From NCBI RefSeq assembly GCF_022201045.2, contig NC_068564.1:1426001-1490000 (forward strand): a stretch of DNA of 64,000 nucleotides, read 5' to 3'. This stretch comes from Citrus sinensis (lineage: Eukaryota; Streptophyta; Magnoliopsida; Sapindales; Rutaceae). The position numbers and the translations under genes were made by a program. Below the pieces are notes generated by a model, which saw only the letters and a list, made by a program, of their open reading frames with translations, had not been told where the DNA came from and did not search any database. Position 1 is the stretch's first letter. Every line of letters starts with the position of its first letter. Below are positions 42,301 to 54,500 of the stretch, piece by piece.

Positions 42301-45300
42301 TTTCTAGAATTCAGACTGAGACCTTTGTCTACTTCTTCTAATGTCCTTTGCACTGGCTTTTCATTCCTGCAGATTCGTATGTTAGATTTAGTGCTGAAGT
42401 CATTACCAGAAGATTCGAAGGAGTCACAAACAGCACGCATCCTTCTTTACAAGTTATTTTATGATCAGACTGACCAAGGGTTGACTCAGTTTCTCCTGAA
42501 CCTGATCAAAATGCTTGACACTCATAAACAACCAAAAAGGTTTTCACCTTTAATCTTCATGACTAGAATTTTTCTTTTAATTCTTTTTCATTTTGACATT
42601 TTAAGTCTTGTAACATTAATTGATCAGTTAATTCAGGATTCAATTTTGCAGGACTATAATGTCTTAGAGCTTAATACTAGTGTTTAGTGTTTCTCCTACT
42701 AGCTTAAGCTTTTAAGGTCGAATACTAACTTAACACGTTATTAGAGCCAATTTTGACCAGTAGGTCATTCGTTTGGATTTTTCCATATATGCTTGAATTT
42801 GTATTTGTAGATTCATTTTTCTCTGTGTTCTATCTCTGTTTGGAGAAAATCTTCTTTGCTTATCAGTCTTGCACATGATGGGGCTTGTTAAAGCTTAATA
42901 GCGCCCTCACCTACCTGACCAAACATAAGAGATTGGTAATCATGATAGGAAAATGTTCCAGCTGCGTAATATCTCTTAAAAAAGAACTTCTTTTTTAAAA
43001 TTTATTTGTACATTGGAGCTACATCTTTGTCCTATTATCGTGTCACTTATGTTTAATAATTGTGCATGACTTGGCAAGTATGCTTATCCAAGTACATGTC
43101 TTTGCCGTGCGAAAGCATGTATTTAGTGACCTGTTTATAGAAAATATTTGAGTTTTTTACCATATTAAAATGTTTTATGGTTCTATTTTTGCTATTCTTG
43201 CCAGCGATCTTGCAGATTTAGTAGAAATGATATATGTGCTCGTAAGGCTCACGGAGAATCTTCAAGCACGTGGTGCATTAAGGGTATGTTTTCTTATTTA
43301 CAGAGCAGTCTTAGGTTGGAAAACTGTGCTTCAAGTTACTCACTTGTGATTTCCAAAACTCAGGATATCTCAAATTATGAGATTTTAGTAGTTGCTTAAA
43401 AGCCGCTTGAAGACTGACTAGAACTACTAAAGTTTTCATGTAATTTTGTTATATAAAAAGTGAGCTTTGACCATATGTTGACTTTATTACTGCCAAAAAC
43501 CTTCTAGCCAGAGTCCAGTTATTTTAGATACATCTGTTTGCATTCTACAAAGTTAGCTTTCTCTTTATTTTCTTACAGGTAGATTTGATGTTTAACGACT
43601 TCCTGTGAATTGCAGTTTAAATTTTTCTTTTTTTTTTAATCATATGAAAATAAGCTAATTTTACAGACTTGAAAAAGCAGTTTTAAACAAAGGCAATTAC
43701 TGTGTTTCAGTTTTTTCGGTGATCAGTTCTGATAATTTTCATATTTTACTTGGAGTTTTTTACTCTATTTTCTTGATATAAAGTGTCTTCTTCTCCTAAA
43801 GGACCTACCCTTTTGTCAGGAAATTTAAGTAAAATATTTCAGAGTTACAGTTGTGACGTTATAATTTAGACTTTGTAAGCTATCAACATTAAGTTTGTGG
43901 TTTTGAACATTGAATGTTGGTTTGTAGCAGCATATATCCTATATAATGTACAGCTAAAATAAGCAGGAAGCCATGGTCTTTCATTTTCCTTTGCAATTCT
44001 GTTGCTAAGTGAAAGTTCTATATTTGTAGAATTAGGAAACCCTTTTGTGTGCATGCAACTCTCATTATTTCTTCTCTTATTTTGGTTGGAACTGCACCGT
44101 GCCTTTGTTCTCTGCTGTGACGTACATGGAAACTTTTTTTTTTTTTTTAACAATTCAGGTTTCCAGAAAATCAAGGAAAGGAAGAAAAAAGGGAACAGTG
44201 AAGGGCAATAAGGAAACTGAAAATGAACTGTCTGGCAATCATGCTACCATTCACAATGAGAATTGCATCTCAAATAGTGGAGATTTAGCAAATTCATGCA
44301 TACCACAAAAGGAAATTGTAACAGATGCAACTTCTGATGGGAAAGAAGACACGGGCATTCCTTTTAAGGTTGATGATCATGAAATAGCAGTACAAGAGAG
44401 GGGGAATCTGGGAGGTAGTCAGTTGCAGATGGATAGCAGAAAGTCTGATCATGCTGAGAATGATCATTATTGCAGCACTGGTGATTCTTCTGGTGATGAG
44501 CAGCCTACTGCAACCAATGAAGTTGATTTTAAGGTTTCTACTTTCCTTTCAGCTTTTGCAAATAGCAGCATTATTCAAAAATTGTGCTGGTTGCTGAAGT
44601 TTTACAAGAGCAATTCCAACCGCACAAATCACTACATCATTTGCATGTTGCGGCGTATCACTGATGACCTGGAGCTCTCACCGATGCTATATCAGGTTAA
44701 AAGTTTTAAAATCCATCTTTACAAATATTGTAAAGTTATGTATGTAATCTCACGTATGTTTTTTGGGACAAAATTTTGCAGCTATCACTCCTCACTGTAT
44801 TCTATGACATCTTGGCTGAGCAGAAGTCATGCCCAAGCAAAGAGTATGAAAATATTGTTGACTTTCTCACTAGACTGGTCCAAAAAATGCTAAAAAAAAT
44901 GAAGAATCAGCCCCTTCTTTTTGTGGAAATTCTCTTCTGGAAGAATAGAAGAGAGTGCCATTACATAAATGCTGAATACTTATTGCATGAGCTTGGAAAT
45001 GCAAAGAAACAAAGTGGAGCTTGGGGAAATGTTTCAGAAATTGGAGACACTGGGTCATTGCAGGCCAAAGGATGGGCTCGCAGAAGCATAGCAGATGCAT
45101 TGGGTGAGGATGAAGCTGATGTTGTTATTTCTCATGAATTTGGATACCCGAAGTAAGACTATGTTAACGATGTTATTTTTCTGTTTTTCATTGTACTTTA
45201 CCTTTTTGGCTCAGTAAGGGGTACTTCTCAAATATTAAGGAGATAGGCACTCTGTACAAGATAAACATTATATTCCTGTTGAGTTTGATGTTTTCTTTTC

Positions 45301-48300
45301 TTGATTGAGTAATTAGAAAGCAGTATCTTAATTAGTCTCAGAACAACATAAAAATACCACTTTTTTTTTTTAGAAGTGGAGGAAATTTCAGTGAAGAACA
45401 GGAAGGCATCACATCTGATTCAAACAGTGAGATTGATGGGAAAGAAAATTCTAACCAGTGAAATATTTGGGACAACCCTAATAGTACTATATTTCCTATT
45501 TGTCTAATATAATTCAGTTTAGAAACTCATTGATGTATTTGGGTGGTGCAGCAGGATGACTTCCATGAAAGAGGAATCAGAAAAGGTTTCTAAAAGAAAG
45601 AGAAGACTTGTTCTCGATGAAGAGTGGGACATGAAAATCAAGGATCTTTATGAGAAGTAAGTTTGGTTTGACACAACTATACCATAACAAGCATTTTTTT
45701 CCCCTCAAAAGATCCTTCAAAATATATATTCAATAATATCTCAAGAATACTGGAGTAGATGATTACTGATTATATTTTATTGTAATAAGTTGATTATATA
45801 ATTGTTTTTTTTTTCTCTCCTAAGGCTAATTTCTGCTTTTATGGTGGCATGCTCTTTCTTTGATATTCATTTCGTAGTGTCTGCACTGCATCTGTATTAA
45901 TATAAATGGTTGTTTTAGATTCAAAGATGATCGGAATTGTAGCCGTCGTATTGCGGAATCTCTGGATCCTGATGGTAAAGTTTCAGCTGCCCAAGTTTCC
46001 AACAAGCTTAAGCAGCTGGGAGTCAAAGTTGCACCAAAGAGAAGGGGGCCCTACTCTGGTGAAACTTCTGCTGCTGGTCCTGATCAACATGAGGAAGATC
46101 AATGTGTAATGGAAACAAAAACTTCCCTTCACAACTCAAACAACTTGGACGGAAGTTCCCTGAGGCATCCTCAGTAAGTACTAGCAAATAATTGATTGTT
46201 ACAGTTACTCTTGGACTGATTTTTCAAGAGGCTGCTCTGTTAGTGCAGGAATGAGACATCAAATTGAAACTTAAGTTATGAACTTGAAGGAACATGTTTA
46301 AGAAAGTGAAATCTTAGATAATTGATTTTCTATTCTGCTTCTCAAATAAACAGCTAATGATGTCTTTTTTTAATAGGAACACAAGAAAAAGAGTTCATGC
46401 CTTTGACAGTGATCAGGAGGCCATGATAAAATCTCTATTTGAGCAGTGAGTATAAACTATGTTCTATAAGTAAATATTTGTGGTGTGAGTGGAATTATAT
46501 CTCCAGACCTCTTGTACTACTGAAAGAGAGCTTACCAGCTTAACTAGCTGACACCTATAAAACCTCATTTGTTCATTGGTACATTCTAAGAATTGACGGT
46601 GTTAATTCACTTGTTGACACTTACACCAATACCTGCCCTGGATGGCTGCTCTAACCACCTTATTTAAGTTCTAACCCACATCAAAACAACCTCATTTGAG
46701 ATAATTGGGGTTTGGCTTCTCCATATGTTAAAACAAGCCGTTAACTTACTGTTTTCTCTGTGCAGATTCAAACACCACAAGAGGTGTAGCTACATGATTG
46801 CAAATGCACTGGATGCTGGTAACAAATTCACATCTGCGCAAGTTTCCCGTAAACTCAAGCAACTTGATCTACGTGCTGGTCCATTGAAGAAGTCTAAAAC
46901 CGACATGCACTTAAGAGATGAAGAGCCTAATGATTCTGCAATAGACAAGCTACATGATTCTGATCAAGAAACGTTATTGTCATTCAGGAAAAGGTAGTTA
47001 TTCAAATTGTGATAAATTGTGATAATCCAATAATAGTAAATATACGTGCATATTTTAATTGTCAAGATGTTTAGGTATCAGCTTTCGTTTTATGTTAAAC
47101 ATGTAGCATCTTTGCATCAGATCTCAATGATCATAGCATCCAAGCATTCCTTTTTTTGCTTTTCAATAATTGAGAAGATGCCAATATATGGGTGTGAAAT
47201 TTAGTGAAATGACGGACTTCCAAGATCAGTACGGCCACTTTGATGTGTTCTTAACTTAGCTTGTGCCGGCCTCATCAGACATCCATAGCTTGGCCAAGCT
47301 TTGTCCTGTTCCACTATTTGGGATCAATTCTTTTGTTGCATGAAAGCTCTCTAGTTTCTTTAAACAAGATGACAAATGTTTTTACCTTCCTGATGTTCAC
47401 TAATGCTATCATTTGAAAGTTATTTTTTGTGCCTTATTTTTCTTTCATCTGAACATGTTTTCATACAGTACAGTGGGGTATGGATAACAGCACAACCACC
47501 TTATAGATTTTTTTTGTTAATGGTCTAGCATCCATTTTTCTCAATTTTCTTGTCTCATAACCATATTTCAATAATCAAAACTACCTCTTTCCTCATGCTG
47601 AGGTTCTTGTTTATTATCTTTCCCAATGCGAGTATGTTTCCTAAAGTTATTTGAGATTAATTGTATGCAACTTGTAAAAGATTTGTAGATCTTCTCCTGT
47701 CCAGGACAGTTAAAGTTTATTTATCTAATTAATATTTGAATCTAGGAACAAACATAGTGGTAGATTGTTTCACGAGGAATCACAAGTAAAGAATTTGAAA
47801 TGGAGGCTGTCTGATGGTTCTGATGATGAAACCTTGAGCTCTGTTCTCAAGTGAGTCTCTCTCTCTCTTTTCTCTAGTTCATAATAGTGGAGCTTCACAA
47901 TATAACTGTAAATATTTTTATCTTACTTTATGTATTCTTTTGCACAATGTAGGTGCATTAACCATCATAATACTCCTTTTTGGTTAGGAAGAAGTTTTAT
48001 TTCCATTTTTTATGATAATGAAAACATGGGTACTTAAATTCTATGCTGACTTCCGCAGCTAAGAAACATTATACATCGATGTATTTTTTATTTTATTTTG
48101 TAAATTCACTTGTATTGATTCCTCATTTTAATTGTCAATATCTAAAGAAAAGTTCTGTGTAATGTCACTGTTAGATAAGACTCTGTATATTTAAACTTCG
48201 TAAATCCTTTTTTCAGAAAAAATATGTCTTGTCCATATTTTTGGGATGTGATTATGTATTAATTGTTATCTTATGATTTTTTTGACATCAATTTGCTGCT

Positions 48301-48839
48301 TTTTTAAGTTACTTGATTTATCATGTCAACATAGGAAGTCCAGAAAGCACCTCGCAGAGGCAGAGGATGACAGGCTCCAAACTGAAACAGTATGGAATGA
48401 GGAGTCAAATGACGACACAGCAGTTTTCATTACTAAGCATACCATGGAAAGGTAAATAATCTATCTTGATCTCTTTCTTATCACAATTATATTCTTTCAA
48501 CAATCTGCACAACTTTGGAACCATCATTAATAGGAGGTTAATCTGGCCTTAATTTTCGTTAGGGATGGTTGCGACCGGTCCAGTGTTATAGATGTTGCAA
48601 GAACTGGTGAGGTTATTTCTGCTAGCCATATCAGCCTAGAAGGCACCTCAGAAGCTGAACTGATTGACAGTAAAACGTTAGGTGTTTCACATGTCAACAA
48701 TGAGGATGATATGGAGCATCAGCTCATGGATGATGATTTTGCAGATTCAGGGGGTGATGCAACTGCTGGTGGATTAATGAGAAGTTCTGTAAGTCGAAGG
48801 AAGCTGAGGATGGTAATTGATCCTGAAGATGATGATTAA
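39377..48839 (+). CDS. TIM: TIMELESS (Tof1/Swi1) homologue, replication-fork protection protein
   Basis: Nuclear protein that with TIPIN stabilises replication forks and checkpoint signalling (family knowledge). Twenty exons keep frame: 39377-39479, 39574-39726, 39831-39990, 40328-40646, 40977-41114, 41195-41387, 41488-41618, 41931-42143, 42373-42539, 43205-43283, 44159-44695, 44782-45152, 45374-45457, 45552-45656, 45919-46173, 46377-46445, 46766-46993, 47746-47850, 48335-48451 and 48563-48839. They give 1267 residues. The TIMELESS domain spans about 20-290 (VICAGLGIIEEDEKGN, DIPQQIEYLWGLKSAI, DNLLLLEIFHYIFMGQDPELIAKAH). The middle has KNQPLLFVEILFWKNRRECHYINAEYLL (about 788). The C-terminal third is acidic and basic, with two related Myb-like modules. 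Exon 14 has a CAGCAG acceptor (Cys-less one-codon choice). The exon 5/6 border is the least certain. The short first exon sets the start. Confidence 0.9.
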
Positions 48840-49004
48840 GATGGAAAACTTAATTTTGGAATATGCCATAATGCTCATGTCTTTCATGGCTGATGCTGCA
48901 CAGAAGCCATGATGATCACGTTTTCCGCTGGTTATGAGCACAGTAGAAAGCTTAATTTTGCGTATCATATTGAAGAGATCAAAAGGATGATGTGTACTCA
49001 GCAG

Positions 49005-49290
49005 GAAAGGATATATATTTTAGACAAACACAGTTTCAAGCTCTAGCATGCTTGAACAGAAACCTATGATTGTGTAATCTAAGTGTTGACAGATGTACTT
49101 TTATTTTGCATATAGAAAGAATTTCTATAATGTTTCAATGACAGATAGTAGTCTGGTTATTCTGCAATCCGAGCTTCTACTCATGATAAAAATGACTAAG
49201 TATTGATTTGAGTGCTTCGAGGCCTTTTCCTTCAATACTATGACCCCCATTATCCTCGCCGTTTCATTATTAAGGTTGATTCAAATGCAC
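49005..49290. repeat. RLP 3'-flank module, copy 1 (downstream of TIMELESS)
   Basis: Matches 56175-56430 along its length (CTCTAGCATGC, CAGAAACCT, then CTGGTTA and CGAGCTTCTA-like parts) and 55375-55510 strongly (CTGCAATCCGAGCTTCTA, CATGATAAAAAT, TTGATTTGAGTGCTTCGAGG). Similar tails follow the intact RLP gene. It marks the left limit of the RLP cluster, only about 170 bases after the TIMELESS stop. Confidence 0.75.
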
Positions 49291-50039
49291 GAAAATCTTT
49301 GTTTACGTTATTTTTTTGTACTCGAATTATTAATGGACTTCTACTTGAAAAAAAAAAAGTAAAATCTGAAAAATTAGAGTAAAATTAGAAATGACATAAA
49401 GTAAAACTACCGGCCTGTATGAGATTAATTTTTAAAAATTTAAAATTAATTTTGAAAAATTAAAAGTTAATTTTGATGTTTAATAAATTTTTTTTAAAAT
49501 ATTTTTGTTAAAATTATCTTATTTTATAGTAGATTTTAAAAAATAAAGAAAGAGTAATTTTTAAAATCTGTTGTATTTTTAATACAATTTCACATATATC
49601 ATCACTTATATTATAAAAATCTAAAATTATTTTTATTCGATTAGGAAATAAAATTATTAAATTTAAAGAGATTATTATTATTATTATTATCAATTATATA
49701 GAGATAACAAAATAAAAAATAAAACTAATAAAATAAAATACTTATTTTAGTTAATCAATTATTATTTGTACACAGCAAATATAATACACACACATGCATA
49801 CACGTTTGTAATTGTATAAATAAAATTTATTCAACCTTATGTCTATTGTAATCATTTACATTTTTACAATAATTTAATAGTACAATTTACTAAATATATA
49901 AGATTGCTTTTAAAACTTATAGTACTTTTAAAAATAAATTTTTTTTATTAAACATGTAATTAATTATTTTTACAGTACTGCTAATAACAATTATTTTAGA
50001 AACACCTACATTACCAAATTTAATTGCCCCTAAAATATT
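49291..50039. other. AT-rich insertion-like segment
   Basis: Sequence before about 49407 (TTAATGGACTTCTACTTGAA, GAAATGACATAAAGTAAAAC) and after about 50034 (AATATTCTTTTTAAAGAAGA) is continuous in the paralogous region at 55555-55665. About 630 bases of almost pure A/T DNA here therefore have no counterpart. Clear inverted ends or target duplications were not seen. Confidence 0.5.
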
Positions 50040-50460
50040 CTTTTTAAAGAAGACATTATTGTTGGAAAAGGCATCTAAACTTATTGCAATGCAGATTATA
50101 TTAGTAATTACCTGGGCTCTGGCAGTTTGTAGTTACGTAATAGAATAATACTAAATGATACGCACATTTCTGAGGTAGGTGAGTGGGAACAGGGTGACGA
50201 GAAAAGAGAAAGAGGACCGGAAGAGGGTAGTATTGCTATTGAGCTAAATGGACGGTAATATTAATTAGTATTTAAACTAGAATAATCTTATTTAAGTAAG
50301 TGGTAGGTTCCTGTAAGCAAGATCATTGGCATTGAGATGTGAAAGGAGAGGTTCAAACTTCAAACAAATTAAGAATAAAAGTAAAGCTGAAGGGATTAGA
50401 TGACATATAATAATAATGAAAGGGAAAATAACAATTCATTTCCGAGAAGACTTAGACATG
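50035..50460 (+). repeat. RLP upstream module, copy 1
   Basis: Matches 55648-56075: CCTGGGCTCTGGCA, TTTCTGAGGTAGG, GTGGGAACAGG, TTTAAACTAGAATAATCTT, GAAGGGATTA and AATAATAATGAAAGGG all recur in order. It precedes the intact RLP gene by about 140 bases, so it probably includes its promoter. A shorter, more decayed copy is at 54635-54745. Confidence 0.75.
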
Positions 50461-50598
50461 AATGAAGACTCTGTTGTTGTAGAAGATAAATTTAGCTTCT
50501 TCGTTTCGAAGCAGCTTATATTAGGATCACAAATAATAGTCAACACACCATCTGTCATTGCTAATTAATCAGTGTTTCCACTCTTTCTGATAATCACA

Positions 50599-53478
50599 AT
50601 GACAGTTGGAATAAGATTTCTTCAACAACTATTTCTGCTTGTGATTTTGTTTCAACTGGAGCCAAGAGTTGCTGATTCTAACAACATCATAAGGTGCATT
50701 GATGAAGAGAGGGAAGCGCTACTCACTTTCAAAGAAAGCCTGGTGGACGAATCTGGTGTTTTGTCTTCCTGGGGACCAGAAGATGAGAAAAGAGACTGCT
50801 GTAAATGGACAGGAGTTGGCTGTAGCAACAGAACCGGCCATGTAATCAAGCTTGAAATTCAACCAATCGATTTTGACTCATTTCCTTTGAGAGGTACAAT
50901 CAGCCCTGCTTTGCTTAAATTGCATGATTTAAGACATTTGAACCTTAGTTTCAACGACTTCAGTGGAAGTCCAATTCCTGAGTTCATTGGTTCTCTCAGC
51001 AAATTGAGATACCTCGATCTCTCTTTTGCTGAGTTTGAAGGACCAATCCCTTCTCACCTTGGAAACCTTTCAGCTCTGCAACATCTAGACCTCAGCCTCA
51101 ATCATTTATTTAGTGCTGGAAACCTTGACTGGCTTTCTCACCTTTCCTCTTTAACATATCTGGACTTAGGTTCCAACAATCTCAGTAGGTCAACAGACTG
51201 GCTTCAAGTAGTAGGCAATCTTCCTTTGTTAACAACCTTGTATCTATATAGATGTCATCTTCCACCTATTGTTCCTCTCTCTCTATCGAACCTAAATTAC
51301 AGTACATCTCTTCAGTTTCTTGAACTCTCCGAAAACAATCTCACTAATTCAATATACCCTTGGTTGTTCAATGCTAGTAGCAATCTTGTTCTGCTTGGCC
51401 TTGATTCTAACCTTTTACGGGGTTCCATTCCAGTTGCTTTTAAACACATGGTTTCTCTTAGCTTTCTTGGTCTCGCTTCTAATGAATTCGAAGGTGGGGT
51501 TCCAGATTTTTTTGGGAACATGTGCAGCCTAACAATGTTAAACATTTCTGACAATAAACTCAGAGGACACTTCCCTGAGCTCATTCAAAATCTGTCCAGT
51601 GGCTGCACGAAGAACTCGCTGGAGATACTGTATTTATCTTCCAATGAAATCACAGGGTCAGTTCCAGATCTTGGAGGATTTTCATCTTTGAAAGAGTTGT
51701 ATCTTGAAAACAACCGCTTAAACGGGTTCACAAACAACAGCATTGGCCAGATGTCCAAACTTAGAACTTTGTCGCTTAATGGGAACTCACTTATAGGTGT
51801 CATCTCTGAAGCTTTCTTTTCAAATCTTTCCAGCTTAACGACTCTGAACTTAGCTGATAACAATCTGTCATTGGAATTTAGCAATGATTGGATTCCTCCT
51901 TTTCAGTTGAATTTTATACATCTTCGCTCTTGTAAGATGGGGCCTCATTTTCCAAAATGGCTTCAGACTCAAAATCAGGTCAAAGAACTTGATATTTCTG
52001 ATGCTGGAATCTCAGATACTATCCCTGACTGGTTCTGGAATCAAACCAATGAACCATTTGTTTTGAATATCTCCAACAACCAGATCCAGGGTAAACTTCC
52101 AGATTTGTCAATGAGATTTGACACTTCTGGTTCTGGAATAGATATCAGCTCCAATCACTTTGAGGGTCCAATTCTGGCCCTTCCTACGACTGCAACCTTC
52201 CTCAATCTCTCAAAAAATAAGTTTTCAGGGACCATGTCCATCATCTGTTCTATGGACGGCAACAATTTGTTGTATCTGGATCTCTCAAGTAACTTCCTAT
52301 CTGGAAGGCTTCCAGGTTGCTGGATGCAATTTGATGGGCTTGGCATTCTGAATTTGGCAAACAACAATTTCTCTGGAAACATTCCAGACTCCATAGGCTT
52401 CCTACGAAATATCCTAACATTGAGTTTATACAACAATAGCTTAACTGGGGAATTGCCGTCATCTTTGAAGAACTGCTCACAACTGAGAGTTATGGATCTC
52501 GGGAACAATGAATTATCTGGAGAGATACCGCCATGGATAGGGGAGGGCCTTTCGAAATTGGTTGTTCTCAGTATGACATCTAACAAATTCCATGGAAATA
52601 TGCCTTTTCAGCTCTGTCGTCTCGCGTACATCCAAGTCTTGGATCTGTCTTTAAACCACATGTCGGGAATCATACCCAAGTGTTTCAATAATTTAACAGC
52701 AATGACCCAAGAAACAAGTTCCAATCCGACCATTTCTATAGACTATTACTTCATTGTTGGTGGTGGAACGGCAACTGCGTTAGGTAGGTATTCCAGCAGC
52801 TACTTTGAAAATGTGCTGCTGACATGGAAAGGCAATAAATACCGGTACAAAAATACTTTGGGACTGGTAAAGATCCTTGACCTTTCAAATAACAAATTGG
52901 GTGGATCTTTTCCTGAGGAGATTATGGATCTGGTGGGATTAGTTGCCTTAAACCTTTCAAGAAACCATTTAACTGGACAAATCAGGCCGAAAATTGGTCA
53001 ATTAAAATCATTGGATTTTTTGGATTTGTCTAAAAATCTGTTTTTTGGTGGCATTCCTGCCAGCCTTTCGCAGTTAAGTGGTCTTAGTGTCATGGACTTG
53101 TCATACAACAACTTGTCGGGCAAAATTCCATTGGGAACTCAACTCCAGAGTTTCAATGCCTCGGTGTATGCTGGAAATCCTGAACTTTGCGGCCTCCCTC
53201 TTCCAAATAAGTGTCCGAATGAGGACTCAGCTTCAGGTCAAGGCAGAGATGATGCAAACACTGCAGAAGATGAAGATGAGGATGAGTCTATAACTCTTGG
53301 GTTTTACATAAGTTTGATTCTGGGTTTCTTTACTGGATTCTGGGGATTCTGCAGCGCTATACTGGTGAATAGTTCATGGAGACGTAGTTATTTCAACTTC
53401 TTGACCGGTGTAAAAAATTGGGTCTACGTGACAGTGGCTGTGAAGATTGATAAATTGAAAAGACGTTTCAGGAACTAA
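50599..53478 (+). CDS. Receptor-like protein with extracellular LRRs, EIX2/Cf-like
   Basis: Intronless, 959 residues from the ATG at 50599. The nine codons upstream in frame contain no ATG. It is a plasma-membrane immune receptor type that needs adaptor kinases such as SOBIR1 and BAK1 (family knowledge). Layout: signal peptide 1-27; LRR N-cap with [16 protein letters not shown] and a paired-Cys DCCKWTGVGC; more than 20 extracellular LRRs (LxxLxxLDLSxNxLxGxIP type) from about 75; an island domain at about 690-745 (TATALGRYSS...LTWKGNKYRYKNTLG); last LRRs and C-cap PELCGLPLPNKCP; an acidic juxtamembrane run (EDEDEDES); one TM helix with GFFTGFWG (GxxxG type); and a short basic tail without kinase. 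Many N-x-S/T sites. The ligand is unknown. It is the only complete member of this cluster. Confidence 0.93.
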   Translation: MTVGIRFLQQLFLLVILFQLEPRVADSNNIIRCIDEEREALLTFKESLVDESGVLSSWGPEDEKRDCCKWTGVGCSNRTGHVIKLEIQPIDFDSFPLRGTISPALLKLHDLRHLNLSFNDFSGSPIPEFIGSLSKLRYLDLSFAEFEGPIPSHLGNLSALQHLDLSLNHLFSAGNLDWLSHLSSLTYLDLGSNNLSRSTDWLQVVGNLPLLTTLYLYRCHLPPIVPLSLSNLNYSTSLQFLELSENNLTNSIYPWLFNASSNLVLLGLDSNLLRGSIPVAFKHMVSLSFLGLASNEFEGGVPDFFGNMCSLTMLNISDNKLRGHFPELIQNLSSGCTKNSLEILYLSSNEITGSVPDLGGFSSLKELYLENNRLNGFTNNSIGQMSKLRTLSLNGNSLIGVISEAFFSNLSSLTTLNLADNNLSLEFSNDWIPPFQLNFIHLRSCKMGPHFPKWLQTQNQVKELDISDAGISDTIPDWFWNQTNEPFVLNISNNQIQGKLPDLSMRFDTSGSGIDISSNHFEGPILALPTTATFLNLSKNKFSGTMSIICSMDGNNLLYLDLSSNFLSGRLPGCWMQFDGLGILNLANNNFSGNIPDSIGFLRNILTLSLYNNSLTGELPSSLKNCSQLRVMDLGNNELSGEIPPWIGEGLSKLVVLSMTSNKFHGNMPFQLCRLAYIQVLDLSLNHMSGIIPKCFNNLTAMTQETSSNPTISIDYYFIVGGGTATALGRYSSSYFENVLLTWKGNKYRYKNTLGLVKILDLSNNKLGGSFPEEIMDLVGLVALNLSRNHLTGQIRPKIGQLKSLDFLDLSKNLFFGGIPASLSQLSGLSVMDLSYNNLSGKIPLGTQLQSFNASVYAGNPELCGLPLPNKCPNEDSASGQGRDDANTAEDEDEDESITLGFYISLILGFFTGFWGFCSAILVNSSWRRSYFNFLTGVKNWVYVTVAVKIDKLKRRFRN

Positions 53479-53689
53479 ACGGTAATTCTTTTTCACATGT
53501 CTATGCAGGTTTTACTCTGTCCTCTTGAATGTTTTTCTTTCTCAAACTAATACTTCATTTTGTTTTCCCGTTTACCGTTTCTTGCAGTAGCAATTAGGTT
53601 TCTCTTGGATGGCATTCTCTCCTTATTGAACAGAGTTGTCGTTATAGGGTCCGAAGATATCTAAATAATATTGTATTTTCATATGGTAC

Positions 53690-54500
53690 TTGATATTAAG
53701 TGTAAGCTTACAAGGAACTTTGTTTAGGGTTCTGTGTAGCACATCCTCTATATATGAGACATTTCTGTTATTGTTTCTGTAATTGATCGGAATCTAGTTA
53801 TTCTGCAACCATAGCTTGTAACTTCATTAATTAGAAATTGGTATTGACTTGGGTGCCATTTTTCTTCAATTCTATGTTTGATATTACTGATTGTGAGAAG
53901 GCTTGGGCCAACGTACTTAGTAATTCATGGAGACAGGTGTACCTTTTAATTTCTTAACTAGTAAAAAAGATTGGCTCTATGCAATAGCAGCTGAGAAAAA
54001 ATTCAAATTGCAAACAAGACTTGGGTAGGTTGCTAATTAAGTGGTAGAAATATGTCTTCATGTCGGATTAAGATCCTCTCAATCTCATCTGCTTATGAGC
54101 AAAATTCACTCAAGTTAGAAACTACTATTCTTTCATTACAAATTACTCAGAATTGATTTAGATGCTTCAAGGCTTTTTCCTTCGATCTTATCTTAATATT
54201 ACTGATTTCCAGCCCATTATCCTCGTTTTTTCAATACTAATGTTCACATTTTTAATTTCCTGGAGGTGGATAAAACTTTTGATTTTGCAAATAAAAATCA
54301 TCATCTGTCATGCCTTGTCCTGGTAAAAAGAAGCATATCAAAGAGCTTACTTTTTCATGAGATAGGAATCCGATTAATCTGCAATGTAAGTATGTAACTT
54401 CCATTGGTTAGAAATTACAACCATATTGATTTGGGTGGCTCAAGGCTTTTGTTTCAACCTCTTAAAAATGTTAATAAATCCTGGCCATTTCCAATGAATT
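53690..54500. repeat. RLP 3'-flank modules, copies 2-4, partly degenerate
   Basis: Three related tails: 53770-53890 (GTTATTCTGCAACC, TAGAAATTGGTATTGACTTG), about 54100-54235 (TTTCATTACAAATTAC, TTGATTTAGATGCTTCAAGG) and 54360-54500 (ATTAATCTGCAATG, GGTTAGAAATTAC, TTGATTTGGGTGGCTCAAGG). The first is the natural 3' flank of the intact gene and the others follow decayed copies. Confidence 0.65.
53913..54028 (+). pseudogene. RLP C-terminal relic 1
   Basis: With frame corrections, the reading resembles the RLP tail after the TM helix: LSNSWR-like, then a FLT-SKKDWLYAIAAEKKFK-like stretch ending in TAG at 54026-54028. Nucleotides such as AGTAATTCATGGAGAC and AAAAAAGATTGG correspond to 53367-53430 of the intact gene. 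Only the cytosolic tail survives, with a frameshift near its start. Confidence 0.7.

Noticed and set aside
49680-49760. ATT/TTA-rich run as a CRISPR-like or satellite array
   Set aside because: It is a short AT microsatellite in a plant nuclear genome, with no spaced repeat structure.
50572-50598. N-terminal extension of the RLP protein upstream of 50599
   Set aside because: The codon at 50572 is GTG, and the first ATG in frame is 50599, followed directly by a signal peptide.
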